Assembly: GCA_009741485.1 (NCBI GenBank)
Contig: CM019214.1
Location: 5,760,509 to 5,824,508 of the forward strand
Length of the DNA stretch: 64,000 bases
Reading direction: 5' to 3'
From: Malurus cyaneus samueli
Lineage: Eukaryota > Chordata > Aves > Passeriformes > Maluridae
The number at the start of each line of letters is the position of its first letter. The first letter of the stretch is position 1. This document shows positions 25,639-38,000 of this stretch, one piece after another. The notes under the pieces were generated by a model. The model worked only from the letters and a program-made list of their open reading frames with translations, made no database searches and was not told where the DNA came from. The position numbers and the translations under genes are program-made.

Positions 25639-26053
25639 TGTGGGGGAAAGTGGCCCCACAAGCCCTGATTCTGAAACTCAGCCAATTACTGTGTATGACT
25701 GAGGCCTGGGAAAAGAAAGGGATGTTAACAGCCTGCATGGAGGAGGAATAACACAACCTTGGCTACTGTTGAGAAAAGGAGATTGGAATGTAGAATTGAT
25801 AACGCAGGTGGCTGGAAATTATAAACATTACTAATACTGTAGCTTTTGCAAACTCACCAATTATGTTCTGACTACTAATTAAACAACTGTCTCTTAACCA
25901 ATATATGTTTGACACAAATGTATATGCTGGCTGTTAAAGTGGATAAAAGAGGCTTGTCCCACAATAAAGCTCTTCTTTCTTTCTGTTTTCTCACCCACTT
26001 TTTGTGTGCTTTTGTATCTATTCTTTTATGTCGCTGTTTGGCCAGCAGCGACA
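25639..26053 (+). mobile_element. Solo LTR, ERVK-like, with a hairpin at each end
   Basis: A 415-bp element that begins TGTGGGGG and ends CAGCGACA, flanked by an exact 6-bp duplication. Retroviral signals are in order on the + strand: a TATA-like GGATAAAAGA at about 25941, then AATAAA at 25963-25968, then a T-rich stretch with TTGTGTGCTTTTG as expected downstream of a poly(A) site. Each end folds back on itself. At the left, TGTGGGG and CCCCACA enclose 8 bases (25639-25660). At the right, TGTCGCTG and CAGCGACA enclose 9 bases (26029-26053). Beyond TGT/ACA the two ends are not complementary to each other. No gag, pol or env adjoins it, so it is a recombined solo LTR. The exact family is not known to me. 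Confidence 0.8.
25963..25968 (+). promoter_or_regulatory. LTR poly(A) signal AATAAA
   Basis: Canonical hexamer about 15 bases after the TATA-like motif of the LTR, followed by GCTCTTCTTTCTTTCTG and a GT-rich element. The spacing fits a compact R region. Confidence 0.6.
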
Positions 26054-26059
26054 AAAAAT
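26054..26059. repeat. Target-site duplication, right copy
   Basis: Exact second copy of AAAAAT directly after the LTR terminal CA. Confidence 0.7.
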
Positions 26060-29000
26060 ATCAGTTTAAGGATGAGTAAAAGAGAAAATTCTTCTCCAGT
26101 TAAAAAGCCATATTAAACCTACAAGAAATCATTTTTTTTCAGAGGAATTCGGAATTCAAAAGTGTAAATATATGTTGTTCTGTGTAAACATCTACATCGG
26201 TTCTGACATTAACACACGCCCTGTTTTACTGCACATTTTGCAGAGTAAGAAGATGAAAGCATGAAATGTAGTCAGTACACTTGCACCACCCAGGCTCCTG
26301 AGAAAAGTGGGTGAAAAGCGTAATTTCTCCTGAAGTCTGGCTAAGAGCTGGCTGATGTGTTTGGTATTCATGGAGATGAAAAAGGCACCATTCCCTGGAA
26401 GTGACACCTGCCTTGCTGCCACAGGAGGATGTGCCATGGAAATCCAGCAGATGCCTGCCCTGAGTGATGTGGACATCCACCAAAATAAAGAGATGTCACA
26501 GAGGCACAACTTATCCCAAGTGACATTCCCCGTGCCAGGGCACAAGCTGTCAGGGGCACACTGGCCAGAAATCAAAATTTCCTAAATCGCAGCCCTGTAT
26601 TACTCCTGTCAAATCCCATTGCCTTAAGTGTTTACAATCTTTACAGTAAGATTTGCCGTGGGGAAATACGATCAAGGTAGGTCACACTTCAAGCCTACCC
26701 ATTTTGACAGTATCCTTTCAGTGCATTTCTTTTTCAAAGGATCAGCGTGAGCAACTGCCACTTCTTATCGTGTAAGAACACTTGCTGATCTTACTACTGC
26801 CAGCTCCTTCACTGCATTGCTGACTGAAAATTTGGTGACAAGCTGGAGCTGTCAGGAAATTGTGTCCTCTACAAACGTCTGACTTTAGCAAACTACAAGT
26901 TCGTAGTAAATCCGTACTATATTTGTGTCAGATAAATATATATGTTCCAATGCATACTTAACAAAATTATTGTTTATACGGCACAAAATTTGTTATATTC
27001 ATGATATATATGGATAGTTGCAGAAAAGAAACCTTTAAAATATTTTGCTATTGTTATTTTTGTTGCACTTGTTTTCTTGTTGATTATAAAATGTTGATTT
27101 TCTTGTTAATTATAAAATATTACTTTAAATTAGATAAAACTATGCAGCAAATTGCCTGTTTTGTGTGGGTATACAGAAATTGCTGAAATGACGAAGACAA
27201 GAACTTAGAAATAATTCTTGAGCTGTTTCAATTCCTTTGATGCTCTCTTCAGTTTATCATTGTGCCTTTCATGCTTTTCAGAATATCATCCAAATTTTAA
27301 TTCTTCAATTAATTCTTTAATTCTTTAATTTTTAGTATATTTTTGGTCTTTACACACGAATCTTTAGGCTTTCAAATACAGGTCATTTATTATTGCTGTT
27401 CTGTTAATAGGAAAAATGAGGCAAAGGAAGATGAACTAACCTATTTATGATCATACAATGCCAATCATGGCATTTGTCATGCCAAAGGTTTACTTCCAGT
27501 TTTCTACACATGGCAAGGTGTTGCTCTTGTCCCTAGCTCTGGTTCATGGAGTTCAGCATTTCTCAACACAGTCCAGTGGAATAAATTCTTGCAAAATTTA
27601 GGACAAGAATCCCACAGAAAATTTTGGTCTAAGCAAATTCCATGGGAGTTTTACTGATGACCCTGATGTATTGGTGAATTTTATTATTTTTTTTTTTACC
27701 TGATTATACCATCCTGATTACTTCTAAAAATATTACTTCATATCTACTTAGAATAGAAAAAGTGTTTATTTCCAGGGAAGATAATCCATCCACTTTTGTA
27801 TGTGTTTCCTTGTTGAGACAGAAGGCTCTGTGAGGCCTTGGGCATCCAGAAGAGCATTGATTCCCTGCTTCTTGAGACTGCTCTTTTCTAGTCTGAGAAC
27901 AAGGCTGTGCATTCTTTCACTCATTTTTCTGTCCCTGAAATACAGGAAACATGATGCCACAGCTGTGTGAAATAATTCCTTCGAGCTGCCCATGATGGAG
28001 AAGCCTGCATGGACTTGAGTTCAGCAATCTGGAAATGTGGGAGCGCAGAAAGGAATCAGAGGTGGTGGAAATGTATAGAAGGGAACATGGCAGGAGAGAA
28101 TCAGAAGGAACAGGGATTCCTCTGGCACTTTATTCTATTTTGTGCTATTCCCAAACCTACTGACAGCAACAGCATTCCTGGTCTGTCCAAAACAAAATAT
28201 TTTACCTGCTGCCCTGCCAGACCCGCTGAGATCCCAGATAATTGTTCCTATAGTTATTCCCATTTGTGATTAAAATCACAATTATATCGACACAAGCAGC
28301 CAGATGCCATAGAATACTTGATGAGGGCAGATTTATTCACTGGTTGCATTTTCTGAGGCCTAAGTTATGAAATAAAAATAGTATTTGCAATTGGGTTCTT
28401 GAAAAATACAATTTCAAAATGCACTTGAGAAAAACCTACTTGAGAAGAAACTAAACATAACCACATACCAACTTAATTAAGGAATTTTTTTTTTCTCCCA
28501 ACTTGTTTTACAAATCCCTGAATTTCTTTGTCATTTGGAAAACGTATTTCAAAGCAAGAGCTTCTCCAGGTCAGGACTGAGAAGAGTGCTGCAGTTCAGT
28601 GTGCTCAATTATCTAACACAAAGAAGAAGAGAAAGCTGAGTCTGTGTACATTTCATGTTCATGCACCTTTTCTATGGTTAAACTCTGACACTTGCTCTCA
28701 CTTCAAAGATTTTATTTTTAATAGAAAAGCCAGTTAGTGCCATCCTCCACTGAAATTTGGCACAAGCATCAAATGTTTCTGACAGCACATGTTGACCTTG
28801 CATGACTTTTTTACTTTTTCTAATATAGTGTATAACAAATAGCTGTAGCATGGTTCCAAAGCAATTTAAACTACAGGCTAATTATAATTAACCAGGGCAA
28901 AAAAACTTCAGCAAAACCAACAACCAAATAAAATCTATTCTTAACAATTCTTTTGGATGAAATCATCAATTTCTGTCTAAATTATTTTGAATAGGAACTT

Positions 29001-29573
29001 AAACTAATTCAATTATTTTAAATACTTAAGAACAGTTAAGAATAATTTTTTTTTCAGAGAATTGCAGAATAAATTAAAACATCTCTAGACTAAATATGAA
29101 TACAGATAAATATGTTTGCTGGTATTTCAAAACATCTGAAAAGACAGCAGCAAATGTGTGTTAGTTTTTCAGAAGCATCTGTAGAAAGGAAACTGGTGCC
29201 CATTTACAACCAGCTTTCCTCTTTATTGTAGGCATAAACTGCTTATGATACTGTACTGTACTGCTGAGAAAGTATATATCAGCAAGACAATCAGAAAAAT
29301 AGATTTCTCTTCTGAGCTCTGCTGAGAATTGATTCTGGACATTGCAGGCTGCCCTTCTGCAGTGCCATACCACCAACTCCATGTGCTGTAGGTCCAGCTC
29401 ATGGCAAAAATGTGTCTCACCCACTGATATTGGGAGAAACTCAAATTAAAAATATTTTGATATAGAACTGTGAAGTCCCATTGGTTTCAGTGATATCAAT
29501 ATGGTGTAAAATAAGGAATACACAAGACAATTTTTAATTCTATTTGATGACAGTTGAATTTGAAAGATTGGCT
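26060..29573. other. Unique DNA, no gene seen
   Basis: No transposon recognised. 26350-26580 is GC-richer. A minus-strand ATG frame of 75 codons (27766-27993) has a favourable A at -3 and G at +4 but no known domain. An exact 18-bp palindrome TTGTGATT-AA-AATCACAA lies at 28264-28281. Confidence 0.45.
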
Positions 29574-29731
29574 TGTGCAGGGGGTTGATGCCAGCCAGCA
29601 GCTGATCATCACCCGTGTAACTCTCACTCCTTTGCTGTGGTGGGGTGGGGAGAGAATGGGAAGGCAAAAAGAGAAAAAGCTGTGAGTTGAGACAGTTTAA
29701 CAAGTGAAGAGAAAAACCTAAAAGTGCAAAC
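29574..29731 (-). mobile_element. Family A LTR, 3' portion, minus strand
   Basis: Read on the minus strand this gives the last part of the same LTR family as 3545-4120. A GTTAAACTGTCT block is followed by an AACTCA block, CCATTCTCTCCCCACCCCA, AAGGAGTGAGAG, and an end TGGCATCAACCCCCTGCACA. It stops abruptly at 29731, where a different LTR begins. It may be the remnant of the 3' LTR of the provirus whose 5' LTR is at 30330-30872. Confidence 0.7.
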
Positions 29732-30182
29732 TGTAAGAGTAACAAACAATCCTGGAATTAAATATACAGTGAGAAAGGGAATGAGCAAGTGCACGAGGTT
29801 TAAATATCATCATTGCTCTAAACACTGCCAAGGCCATGGAAGGAACTTGCTGTGAGCCACCACAGCAGCAACTTGAGAGAAGCAGAGAAGAGAGGAACTT
29901 GTAACAGGAAGGCCCAAACTCCAGGTTAGCAGAGGTGAGCACCCACTGGTTAAAGCATCCAGATGAAAACTCCCACTGTGACAGACTAAGGGAAAAGAAG
30001 CAACACTGCAGGATCCATGAGGGGGTGATGATCTTCTGCTTGATCTCTGTCTCTCACTCTCCCCCTCTTCCCCCCTCTCTCTACCTCCCATTTGCTGTTA
30101 AATAAAACCTGTACTTTGACATATGATCTCATTTGCACCTTTATTCAGGCAGAGACATCTTTCAATAAATTGGATCATAACA
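29732..30182 (+). mobile_element. Second LTR (family B) inserted in the family A provirus
   Basis: A 451-bp stretch that starts TGTAAGAGTAAC and ends GGATCATAACA. Near its end it has the pyrimidine run CTCTCCCCCTCTTCCCCCC, GTTAAATAAAACC with a poly(A) signal, a GATCTCATTTGCACC block, and the ATTCAGGCAGAGAC block. That order is what an LTR end looks like. The flanks CAAAC (29727-29731) and GAAAC (30183-30187) agree at four of five bases, a possible aged target-site duplication. It separates two minus-strand family A pieces. Family and exact 5' edge are uncertain. Confidence 0.55.
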
Positions 30183-30329
30183 GAAACAGGTCAGGTGAAG
30201 GAACAAATAACATTGTGACCAGCAAGAGAAAATAACAGCCCTCCTAAACTCATATAACAGCTTTGAATTCAGTCTAGCACACTTTGGTCAGATCTGTCAT
30301 TATCTTGAATCCCTTGAGCCAGACAGAGC
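30183..30329 (-). mobile_element. ERV leader remnant next to the family A LTR
   Basis: On the minus strand this segment directly follows the LTR end at 30330. It contains text recalled as the leader of the same avian ERV family (GATCTGTCATTATCTTGAAT as read on the plus strand, 30291-30310). The tRNA primer-binding site expected directly after the LTR appears degraded or shortened. No gag sequence was recognised. Identification is by memory and position. Confidence 0.45.
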
Positions 30330-30872
30330 TGTGTTGGGTTGACACTCCCAGCAGCCAAGCATCTATGCCAGTGCTCACTCACTCCCTGCTCCAGAGAGAC
30401 AGGGGAGAGAATAGGAAGAGAAAACACTAAGAAAAGTTGTGGGTCAAGTCAAGACAGTTTTTCAAGTGAAAAAAATAAGCAAAGCAAAGAAGGTCCCTCA
30501 CCTCCTCCTATAAGCAAAATAATGACCAACCAGTTCTGAGCAAAGGCCACCTTAGAAGACAAAATGAAAATACCTTTCTTTATATCTATTTCAGGTTTTG
30601 TTGCTGAGCATGATATTAATATTTCATTGAATATCCCTTTAACCAGTCTGGATCAGCTGTTCAGACTGTGCCCCTTCCCAACTTCTACCCACTCCCAACC
30701 TGCCTGGGGGGAAGGAGACAGAGTGGAAAAAAAGAAAACCTCAGAGCTGTGCGAGCACAGCTCAGTGAAAGACAAAACATCAGTTACCAACACTGTTTTA
30801 GACCCAAATCCAAAACATAACATGTGGGTTGCTGTGAAGAAAGTTAACTCCATCCCTGCCCGAGCAAGTACA
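30330..30872 (-). mobile_element. Family A LTR, near full length, minus strand
   Basis: On the minus strand it starts TGTACTTGCTCGGGCAGGGA and continues GGAGTTAACTTTCTTCACAG, TATGTTTTGGATTTG, AAAACAGTGTTGGTAAC, CACTGAGCTGTGCTCGCACA, then an AACAGCTGATCC block and AAAGGGATATTC. A TATA-like ATATAAAG follows (about 30577-30586 on the plus strand). The end has CTCCCCTGTCTC, GGGAGTGAGTGAGC and GGGAGTGTCAACCCAACACA. The blocks match the family A copy at 3545-4120 in the opposite orientation. Length, 543 bp, fits a complete LTR. With the leader remnant on its 3' side it was probably the 5' LTR of a provirus now mostly deleted. Confidence 0.8.
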
Positions 30873-31511
30873 ACTTGCTGCGGAAGATATTTAATCACTC
30901 ATTCTGCAAAATTAACAAAAAAGATTAGAAATTAGCCTAAGCAACTGTTATTTATGTCCTTTAATGAAACAGAATTTGTGAGAGTGCTGAACCAAGCCCT
31001 GCCTTGTCTGGGCAGGTCTGAGGAGCTTCTTGGACAACCCTTAAAAACCCTACTGCTCCCAAAGGAGGAGGCCATGGGAAGGGAATTCTTCTCCACATGG
31101 GACCAGCATTGGTTGAGAAGATCTCACTCACATCCTGCCACATAAACGTCTTTGACACAGAGGCTGGATTTGTGCTTCCTGTAATTTGTGGGAATTACAC
31201 TCGTCTGTTTTGATGGCATATCACCTGACTTGTAAGAGTCATCTTCAAGCTGGCCAGTCAAGGACCCTAAGTAGTCACTGAAGGGTATAATATATGTCCT
31301 TGGGGAATTCAGCCAATTACTTTACAGCAGCGTCAGGAAGGGATAAATCATCCACTTTAGGTACTTAGTGCTCTCCAGGTATTGATGTATTTGTCTGAGG
31401 GCCAAAATTCAGTAACAGAAAGAAAAAAATGGGTATCATTAATTGAATAAATATCTTGAAACAAAGCTCAAAAATGTAGCATTTAGCAAATCTGACCCAT
31501 GCAGTCACAGT
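30873..31511. other. Unique DNA, no gene seen
   Basis: Nothing recognised between the ERV locus and the next CR1 fragment. The short overlapping frames near 30954-31158 carry no known motif. Confidence 0.5.
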
Positions 31512-31857
31512 TCATAGAATCGTGAAATAATAGAACCATTAAGGTTGGAAGGGACCTTTAGGATCATTCCAGTCCCACCATCCACCCAACACTACCCACT
31601 GTACCCCTAAAACACTGAACCACATCACCCAATTCCAGATTCAGACACCTTTTGAACACCCCCAGGGATGGTGACTCCATAGGGCATCCCACTTCAATGT
31701 CTGACCACCTTAACAGTGATTTTTTTTTTTTCTAATATGTCATCTGAATCTACCTTATCTCAGCTCAAGGCCATTTAATCCAGTCCTCCCACTGCAGTCA
31801 TGACACAAGAGATCTGTCCCCACCACACCTCATTTCAGGTGCTTACAGAGCAATGAG
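31512..31857 (-). mobile_element. CR1 LINE 3' end fragment, minus strand
   Basis: The plus strand reads the complement of a CR1 tail: TCATAGAATCGTGAAATAAT, then AAGGTTGGAAGGGACCTTTA, AGTCCCACCATCCACCCAAC, an ACACCCCCAGGGATGGTGACTC-like block, CAAGGCCATTTAATCCAGTC and an end near ATTTCAGGTGCTTACAGAGC. At about 346 bp it is the longest CR1 piece here. It contains an expanded T run near 31723-31733. 5' truncated; no coding part. Confidence 0.92.
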
Positions 31858-34800
31858 CCGATAATTAATTATGAGTTCATCACTGATTAGGGTTTATTTG
31901 CTGTTACTGACTGGAATCTCTTCTCCAAAGAGGAAATAAAACCAAAAGTCCACCAACAAAATGGAACCAAAACCATGATCAAGAAAGACATATCAATACA
32001 ATAACAGATGACTGTTGGAATTCAATTGTAAAATAAATTTTGGGCACCATTTTGTGTCACTTGAAAGTGGTTCTTCAATACTAGCAAAATGGAGAGACCA
32101 TTTCACTTTCACATAAAGTGAACTTACTTCAAGCTAAATTGAGAAATTATACAAAATAAATTGTTATAAAAACCAGGAGGGGGGAGATTATTTTAGGTTT
32201 CTTACACAAGACATAATATGTGTAAATATTCAGTTAACATTTCCAGGAAATAATTAACTCATTTTACTCAGGTTGGATAAATAAATAGATGACAAAAAAG
32301 TACTTTGATGGTTCTTATCAAATACCTTCACTCCAAACTCTCCAGTGCATTTATTGTCACTAATTAGTAAGCGGCAATATTGTCAGAATAATAATTAGCT
32401 AACACAGAATACAAACAATTCTGGTAAATAAAATCACCCACTCTGACAGTCATATTGGCTATAGTCATTACTAATTAAAGGCAAGAAGGCAGACAAAATT
32501 ATGACATTTTCATCCATAAGAAACATATACTCACACAGGCCTGGTGAAGAGCACCATTTAAGCACATTCCCCAGACATACTGTTCTTTCCTCAAGCTTAG
32601 GAGATTTTCTGCTTTCACTACATTACCCTTGTCCTGTTTGAAACTATATTAATGATCACAGTAGTGTCATGTGGTTGTAAAAATAACTGTAATTATTCTA
32701 GAGGATCTAGCATGGGGTGGCACTGAAAGAGGATAAGGAGCAACTATTAAAAGTTTATAAATATTACTTCAGTGGCCACCCCACACCACAGATGTGGACA
32801 TTTGTAACATGACTCTAAACTCCTTTCTTAAATTGGAATAGTATGAAAATGCTCACAGGAATCAATACTGAGAGGATTCTGGCCCTCACATCGAAGACAT
32901 GAGCCTTTACAACCTCCTCAGTGAGAGAATCTATCTCAGAGCTGTGAGCAGGAGCTCTGCAGTTTCCCTCTGCCCTGCCCTGCTCTAACTTTTAATCTGT
33001 TCTTGCTAACCTGAATTGGGTGTGCCAATAGAAATAACAGCAATAGACAAGCTTTATTCCGCTTTTCATACCAACAATATTAAAATATTTCTTGATAATT
33101 AACCTTATTATTAACCTGGATTGCTTTTCTGGTAATTTTTTGGAGTTGAAGATAATGAATAATTCATCTCTGCAATTATAGCTAATAAAACAGCATTAAA
33201 AAGGAGATAACAGCATTTTTACAAATTAGAGCTGAAATTTTTCAGATGATAGTGATACCACAGAGATGCTTTACTGCTTCCAAAACATAAAAATACATCA
33301 TAGCATAGAATTTAAAGATATTTTCCTGAAGGGAGACGTAATTCATAATATTATGATTTTTGTTACAGTCTCAAAATTTTTGTTTTAATTTTTGGCTCCT
33401 TTTTGGGGGTGGGAGGGCACAATTCACTAAAAGATGCACTGGAGAAATGAGCAAATTATGATTACATTTATATGTACTGTTGTCAATACCTAATTCTGGA
33501 AAATAGTCTGCAGTCTCTAAAGTAAGACACAATGGGACAAGTAAAAGAAATACAATCTTTTTTGTTTCTGTAATATCTTACACACTTGTTCCTAAAGTGT
33601 TACATGGTCTGTGAGAACCTGCAAAAGTTACAGACAGAGTGTAAATGGTCTAGTAAATCTCAAACCTTTTATTTCACAGACTATCAATTCTCACATGCCC
33701 AGGCTGAAATATAAGCACTACAAGGGAAGAATTCCATTGCAGAGTGTTTTTTTTGGTGTGTTTATTTTTGTGGGGTTTTTTTTGTTGGTTTCTTTTTTTT
33801 TGATGGTGACATTTTACCTCTATCTTCTTTTTATTTTGCTTTGGGTAACTCATGCTAAAACTCAATGCCCTTTCCATGATGCAATTTCCAATTTTCCATA
33901 AAGTGGTTAGTATTGTATCTAAAATTAACAGTTCTCTTCTATGCAAATACACAAATGATGTTTTTATAATGAGTGTGGAAGATAACAAAACACTTAAGAA
34001 TTATGTGTCTGAGAAACTACTCAAGGCTCTTCAGACTCCCAGAGAAGCTGTTCGGAAACAATTAGAATGAAAATCAATCCTCTGCATCCTGAAATTTATG
34101 GCTCACTGCTTCTGCTGCCTTTGAAGATTCCATCCTCAAGGGTCAACACATTCCCAATGTCAGCACTCATCTGAGAATCAGCTCTGCTGCAATTCCTAAA
34201 AGAGTCATCCATCCCATGTGAGAGCTTCTTATGCTTCTCACTTTTCACTACCTGGAAAACCTGAATAGAATTAGGGGTTTTAGTGGCTATTTGATAATTA
34301 TATTTGACAAAATAGGTAAGTTTCCCAATTAACTCTATTTTCAATGGTGGACTTCTGAGTGATATTATGGATGTTCTTTCTTTGCCAGTCTGTACACAAA
34401 AAAAATTTTATAGCTAAACAAAAAAAAGGATATAGCCAAACATCTTTAAATTGTTGGGGTCTGACTTCAACTCACTAGATTTAATGACCAATATCGCACC
34501 TAGACCCCTAAAAAAGAGCAATTCATATTTCAGAGAGTATTAATTCTCTTCTGATGAAAGTTACAGCTCAACCACAGTCAGTCTAAGTGAAATATCAAGT
34601 GCATGGCACATGAACAAATATGTTTATTTCAAGTTAGTCAGGATGAAATAAGTAAGATTTCAAATGAACATTACTAGTTCATTTAAGAATAGTATCAACT
34701 GCATGGAATTTCTGAAAACTTCAGCATGTATCACTATTAATTATATGCTTTTATATGTTTTCCTTTTAATTTTTCTTTATATATTTATTTTCACATTAAT

Positions 34801-34941
34801 TATAAAATAGGGATTTTTTTTTTAAATTTCATTTGTGTCTCAGTATTATTTCCTGCTTTTTCAAAGACAGTAATTGATATAAAATCTCAGAATTCACCTG
34901 CAATTAAGGATGCTCACACAATTTGTGAAAAAGCAATTTTA
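31858..34941. other. Unique AT-rich DNA, no gene seen
   Basis: No gene or transposon recognised. A T/G-rich tract lies at 33747-33800; the open frames over it are low-complexity translations. Confidence 0.5.
33747..33800. repeat. T/G low-complexity tract
   Basis: T runs broken by G and GGGG, like the longer tract at 24245-24500. Confidence 0.8.
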
Positions 34942-35094
34942 TTCCCATCCCTGGAAGTGTTGAAGTCTGGATTGGACAGTTCTCTGAGCAATATGGTGTA
35001 GTTGAAATTGTTCCTGCCCATGGCAGGAGAGCTGGAACAAGATGATTGTCAAGGTCCCTTCCAACCCAAACCATTCTGTGATTCTATGATTCTG
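34942..35094 (+). mobile_element. CR1 LINE 3' end fragment, + strand
   Basis: Carries CCCATCCCTGGAAGTGTTGA, a GTCTGGATTGGACAG block, a GGTGTAGTTGAA block, TGCCCATGGCAGGAG, a GATGATTGTCAAGGTCC block, TTCCAACCCAAACCATTC and the tail TGTGATTCTATGATTCT. The tail follows the ATTCTATGA-type CR1 ending. 5' truncated, non-coding. Confidence 0.93.
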
Positions 35095-38000
35095 CATCTC
35101 AGACATCTGAAACAGTGGTCATAGATTAGGATGCAAAAATATACCAAGATAACTTAGACAAATAGAGATTTGGAATGTTTCAGTTAATTGAGGAATTTCA
35201 GAGAAAGATCAATCCTGTTGTTAAAAACAAGACTCCATTTCACCTTAAAACTTGATCAGAAGGATGCCAACATCTTTGTTCTACAAATTGCCTATTTTTG
35301 GAATGCATATAGTAACCTTTTTTTATTCATCTGAGTCCTAAAAGCCTTCAGTGCTAAGAAAACATAGAGTTTCTTGGGTAAGTAGTAAGACAGCTGTGTA
35401 AAGCATTTTTCCTAACCAGGCCAATGTGACAAATGAGCTGCTCTTTAGAGTATTTTAACAGCTTCGGTGAACTGCAACAGGAGGTGAAGAGACACCCCAT
35501 TGTCCAACCTGTATATCTCAGGGATAGGCATCACCATGATTTATTGCAGGAGCTTGAACCGAGCCTGCAGCAAAGGAAAAGCAGTTTCAGATCACTCGGG
35601 AGGGCTGGGCTGGGCTGACTACTTCACTGGAGTCAATCACTCTTACACAAAGCATCTGCCAGAACTCTGCTACCAGACATTTACAAATCAGGGATCATGA
35701 CAAGTACAGAATGTTCTGTGCTGCCTCTTATGTTTTTTCCCTTGTTGAAGTTAGCAGTTAGATGATTTGTATTCAGTGCTCTTGTTTTTCACCATGTTAC
35801 AGCCTATTTTGCTTTAAGTGCAGTTTAAAATTTCTCACCACAGCATGGCCAAATTATCTCAAACTCTTCCCTGATTCTGCTTATGTAAAGATACTTTATG
35901 GGAGATCATTGGGAACAGACATGCTGCACTTGGTTAACTGCACATACAAAAGTGTTTCCTCTGTCCTTTCTGCCCTTCAAAATTATTTCCTGAAGCCATG
36001 ATCTGCTTGGAGCTGATTTGGAAAATTATGGTTAGAGGAAAACCATACCATTGTGGTACCAGTTGCTTGGCTCCACAATAAAATAGTTATCACCATTTTG
36101 GCAACCACATTTGCCCAACCCTCTGTGTTCCTCCATGCCTTTACACATTTTTTTTTTACATCAGCAACTTATGAATGTGATAAAATATAATTATCTACAA
36201 GGAGATACAAAGTTTGGCACTATTGCTTTACAATGGTTGTCAAAATTACATTTAGAAAGCCATGTGGGCTGCATCTATGAATGCACTTCCATTGCTGCCC
36301 CGATGAATTCAGCAGTAAATTTTGCTTGTCATGCTTCAACAGAATATCAGGAAATTCAGTATCAAAATATAAGAATTTGTATGACCCTTAAGTGGTTTTG
36401 AATGAAAAACAGTGAGCATGGTAGACATTTTAATGCCTAAAATTAAAAAATCTACATGTCCTAATTAAATAATTTAAATTGTGCTGTACTTCTAGGATTT
36501 TGCCCATAGTGTTGTTTTGTTTTTTGTTTTTTTTTTTCTCTCTGTATGAAAAATGATACGAAGAAGATTTGTAGGGCACTTCTATTATCATTCAAAATAT
36601 GGTCCATATTTTATAACGTAAGATACCCCATATTTGGCATGATAAATGAGAGATAACAGTAGAATTAATAATGCTGGATATCACACTCTTGATGCAAGAA
36701 ATCAGAATATTCTAGAAATTGTTAAAGCAACAAAACCAGATTACATTTTCATGGTTTATTCCCTCCATCATGGGTTTAAAAGCATAGATTTACCCCAGGA
36801 TGAGTATAAAAAGGACAGATAATTTCTTCTATTATTACCAAGGAGGTAACAATGAGCCAGAAAAGTATGCATGAGTATTTTACGTCATTGATGGATTCCT
36901 AAATAGGTGTAAAAATGTCTGAGCCTGGCTGAATTACAGAATGGAGACCACAGTTCCTTCAGTGTGTATGATAGCAGCTTTACTCATTCTGACTTTGCAA
37001 AGGATGGGAAAAGGTGACAATTGTCACTACTTATGCAACACTTTGTCGAACATAAAATGTGCTCCCTGCCAGGAAGTGTCTTTTCAGTTTAACCTCAAAA
37101 TGTCAAAATAGCTCTGTTTCCCAAGTTTCCTGATCAGCTTGTTTCCCAGTGAAGCCTGTTCATCACAGAAGAAAGAAAAGAAGAGTTTTAGTTTGCTGCA
37201 GAATGTTTCTAAGAATAAATATTCTAACACTGATTTCAAAAGCTCGGTTATTGGCTGCTTTACACTGATTTTATGGTACTGTGTTATGTTCAGCAGTGAT
37301 CTTTGGGCCACTAAGTATAAAAACTTGTAAACTTAAAGATAGATATAGTTGCCAAAAAGTAAGCTTATGGTTGTGATATGCTATATATCTTGTTCAAGAG
37401 ATGACAAAGAGCAGAAAGTTTTGATGGCTTTGTGTTCTAATTGGCAAAAGCACAAAGTGTGCACTCCAATTTCCGGAACTGCATCCTGATTTCATGTTAG
37501 TTCAAGACAATTACCTAATTAGTCTTCTTCCACTGTAGCCAACAGATGAAGTATTCATCCCAAAGTTAGAGAAAAACAAGACTGACAGCCAATAATACTG
37601 TTTAATGGTTTTTCTAATGCATGTTTTTGCTTTGTAATGAGACTAGCTTTCCCTATCTTCAATCTTTAGTACACAAGTTACATTGCAGTTAATCTTCTCT
37701 GCTCATAGATTGAAAGAGCAAGAACTATGAGAAATGTTTTCTCAGTGTGATCCCAGAAGTCATTCTGCATGAGATTTTATTTAGAAATAAATAAAAAATA
37801 TGGACATTTCAGCAGCTGAAACAGCTTTTCTGAGTAGTTTTGCTTTATCTACATTAAAAAAAGACACAGTATATTATTTCTTGTGAAAAAGGATCACAGT
37901 GAAAGAATCTGCCTCTATTAATCTCTCATAGATAAGCTTTGGAATGAATATAGCAGAAAGAGGCATAATTTTAGAGAGAAGGTTTTGATTTTTCTGCCAC

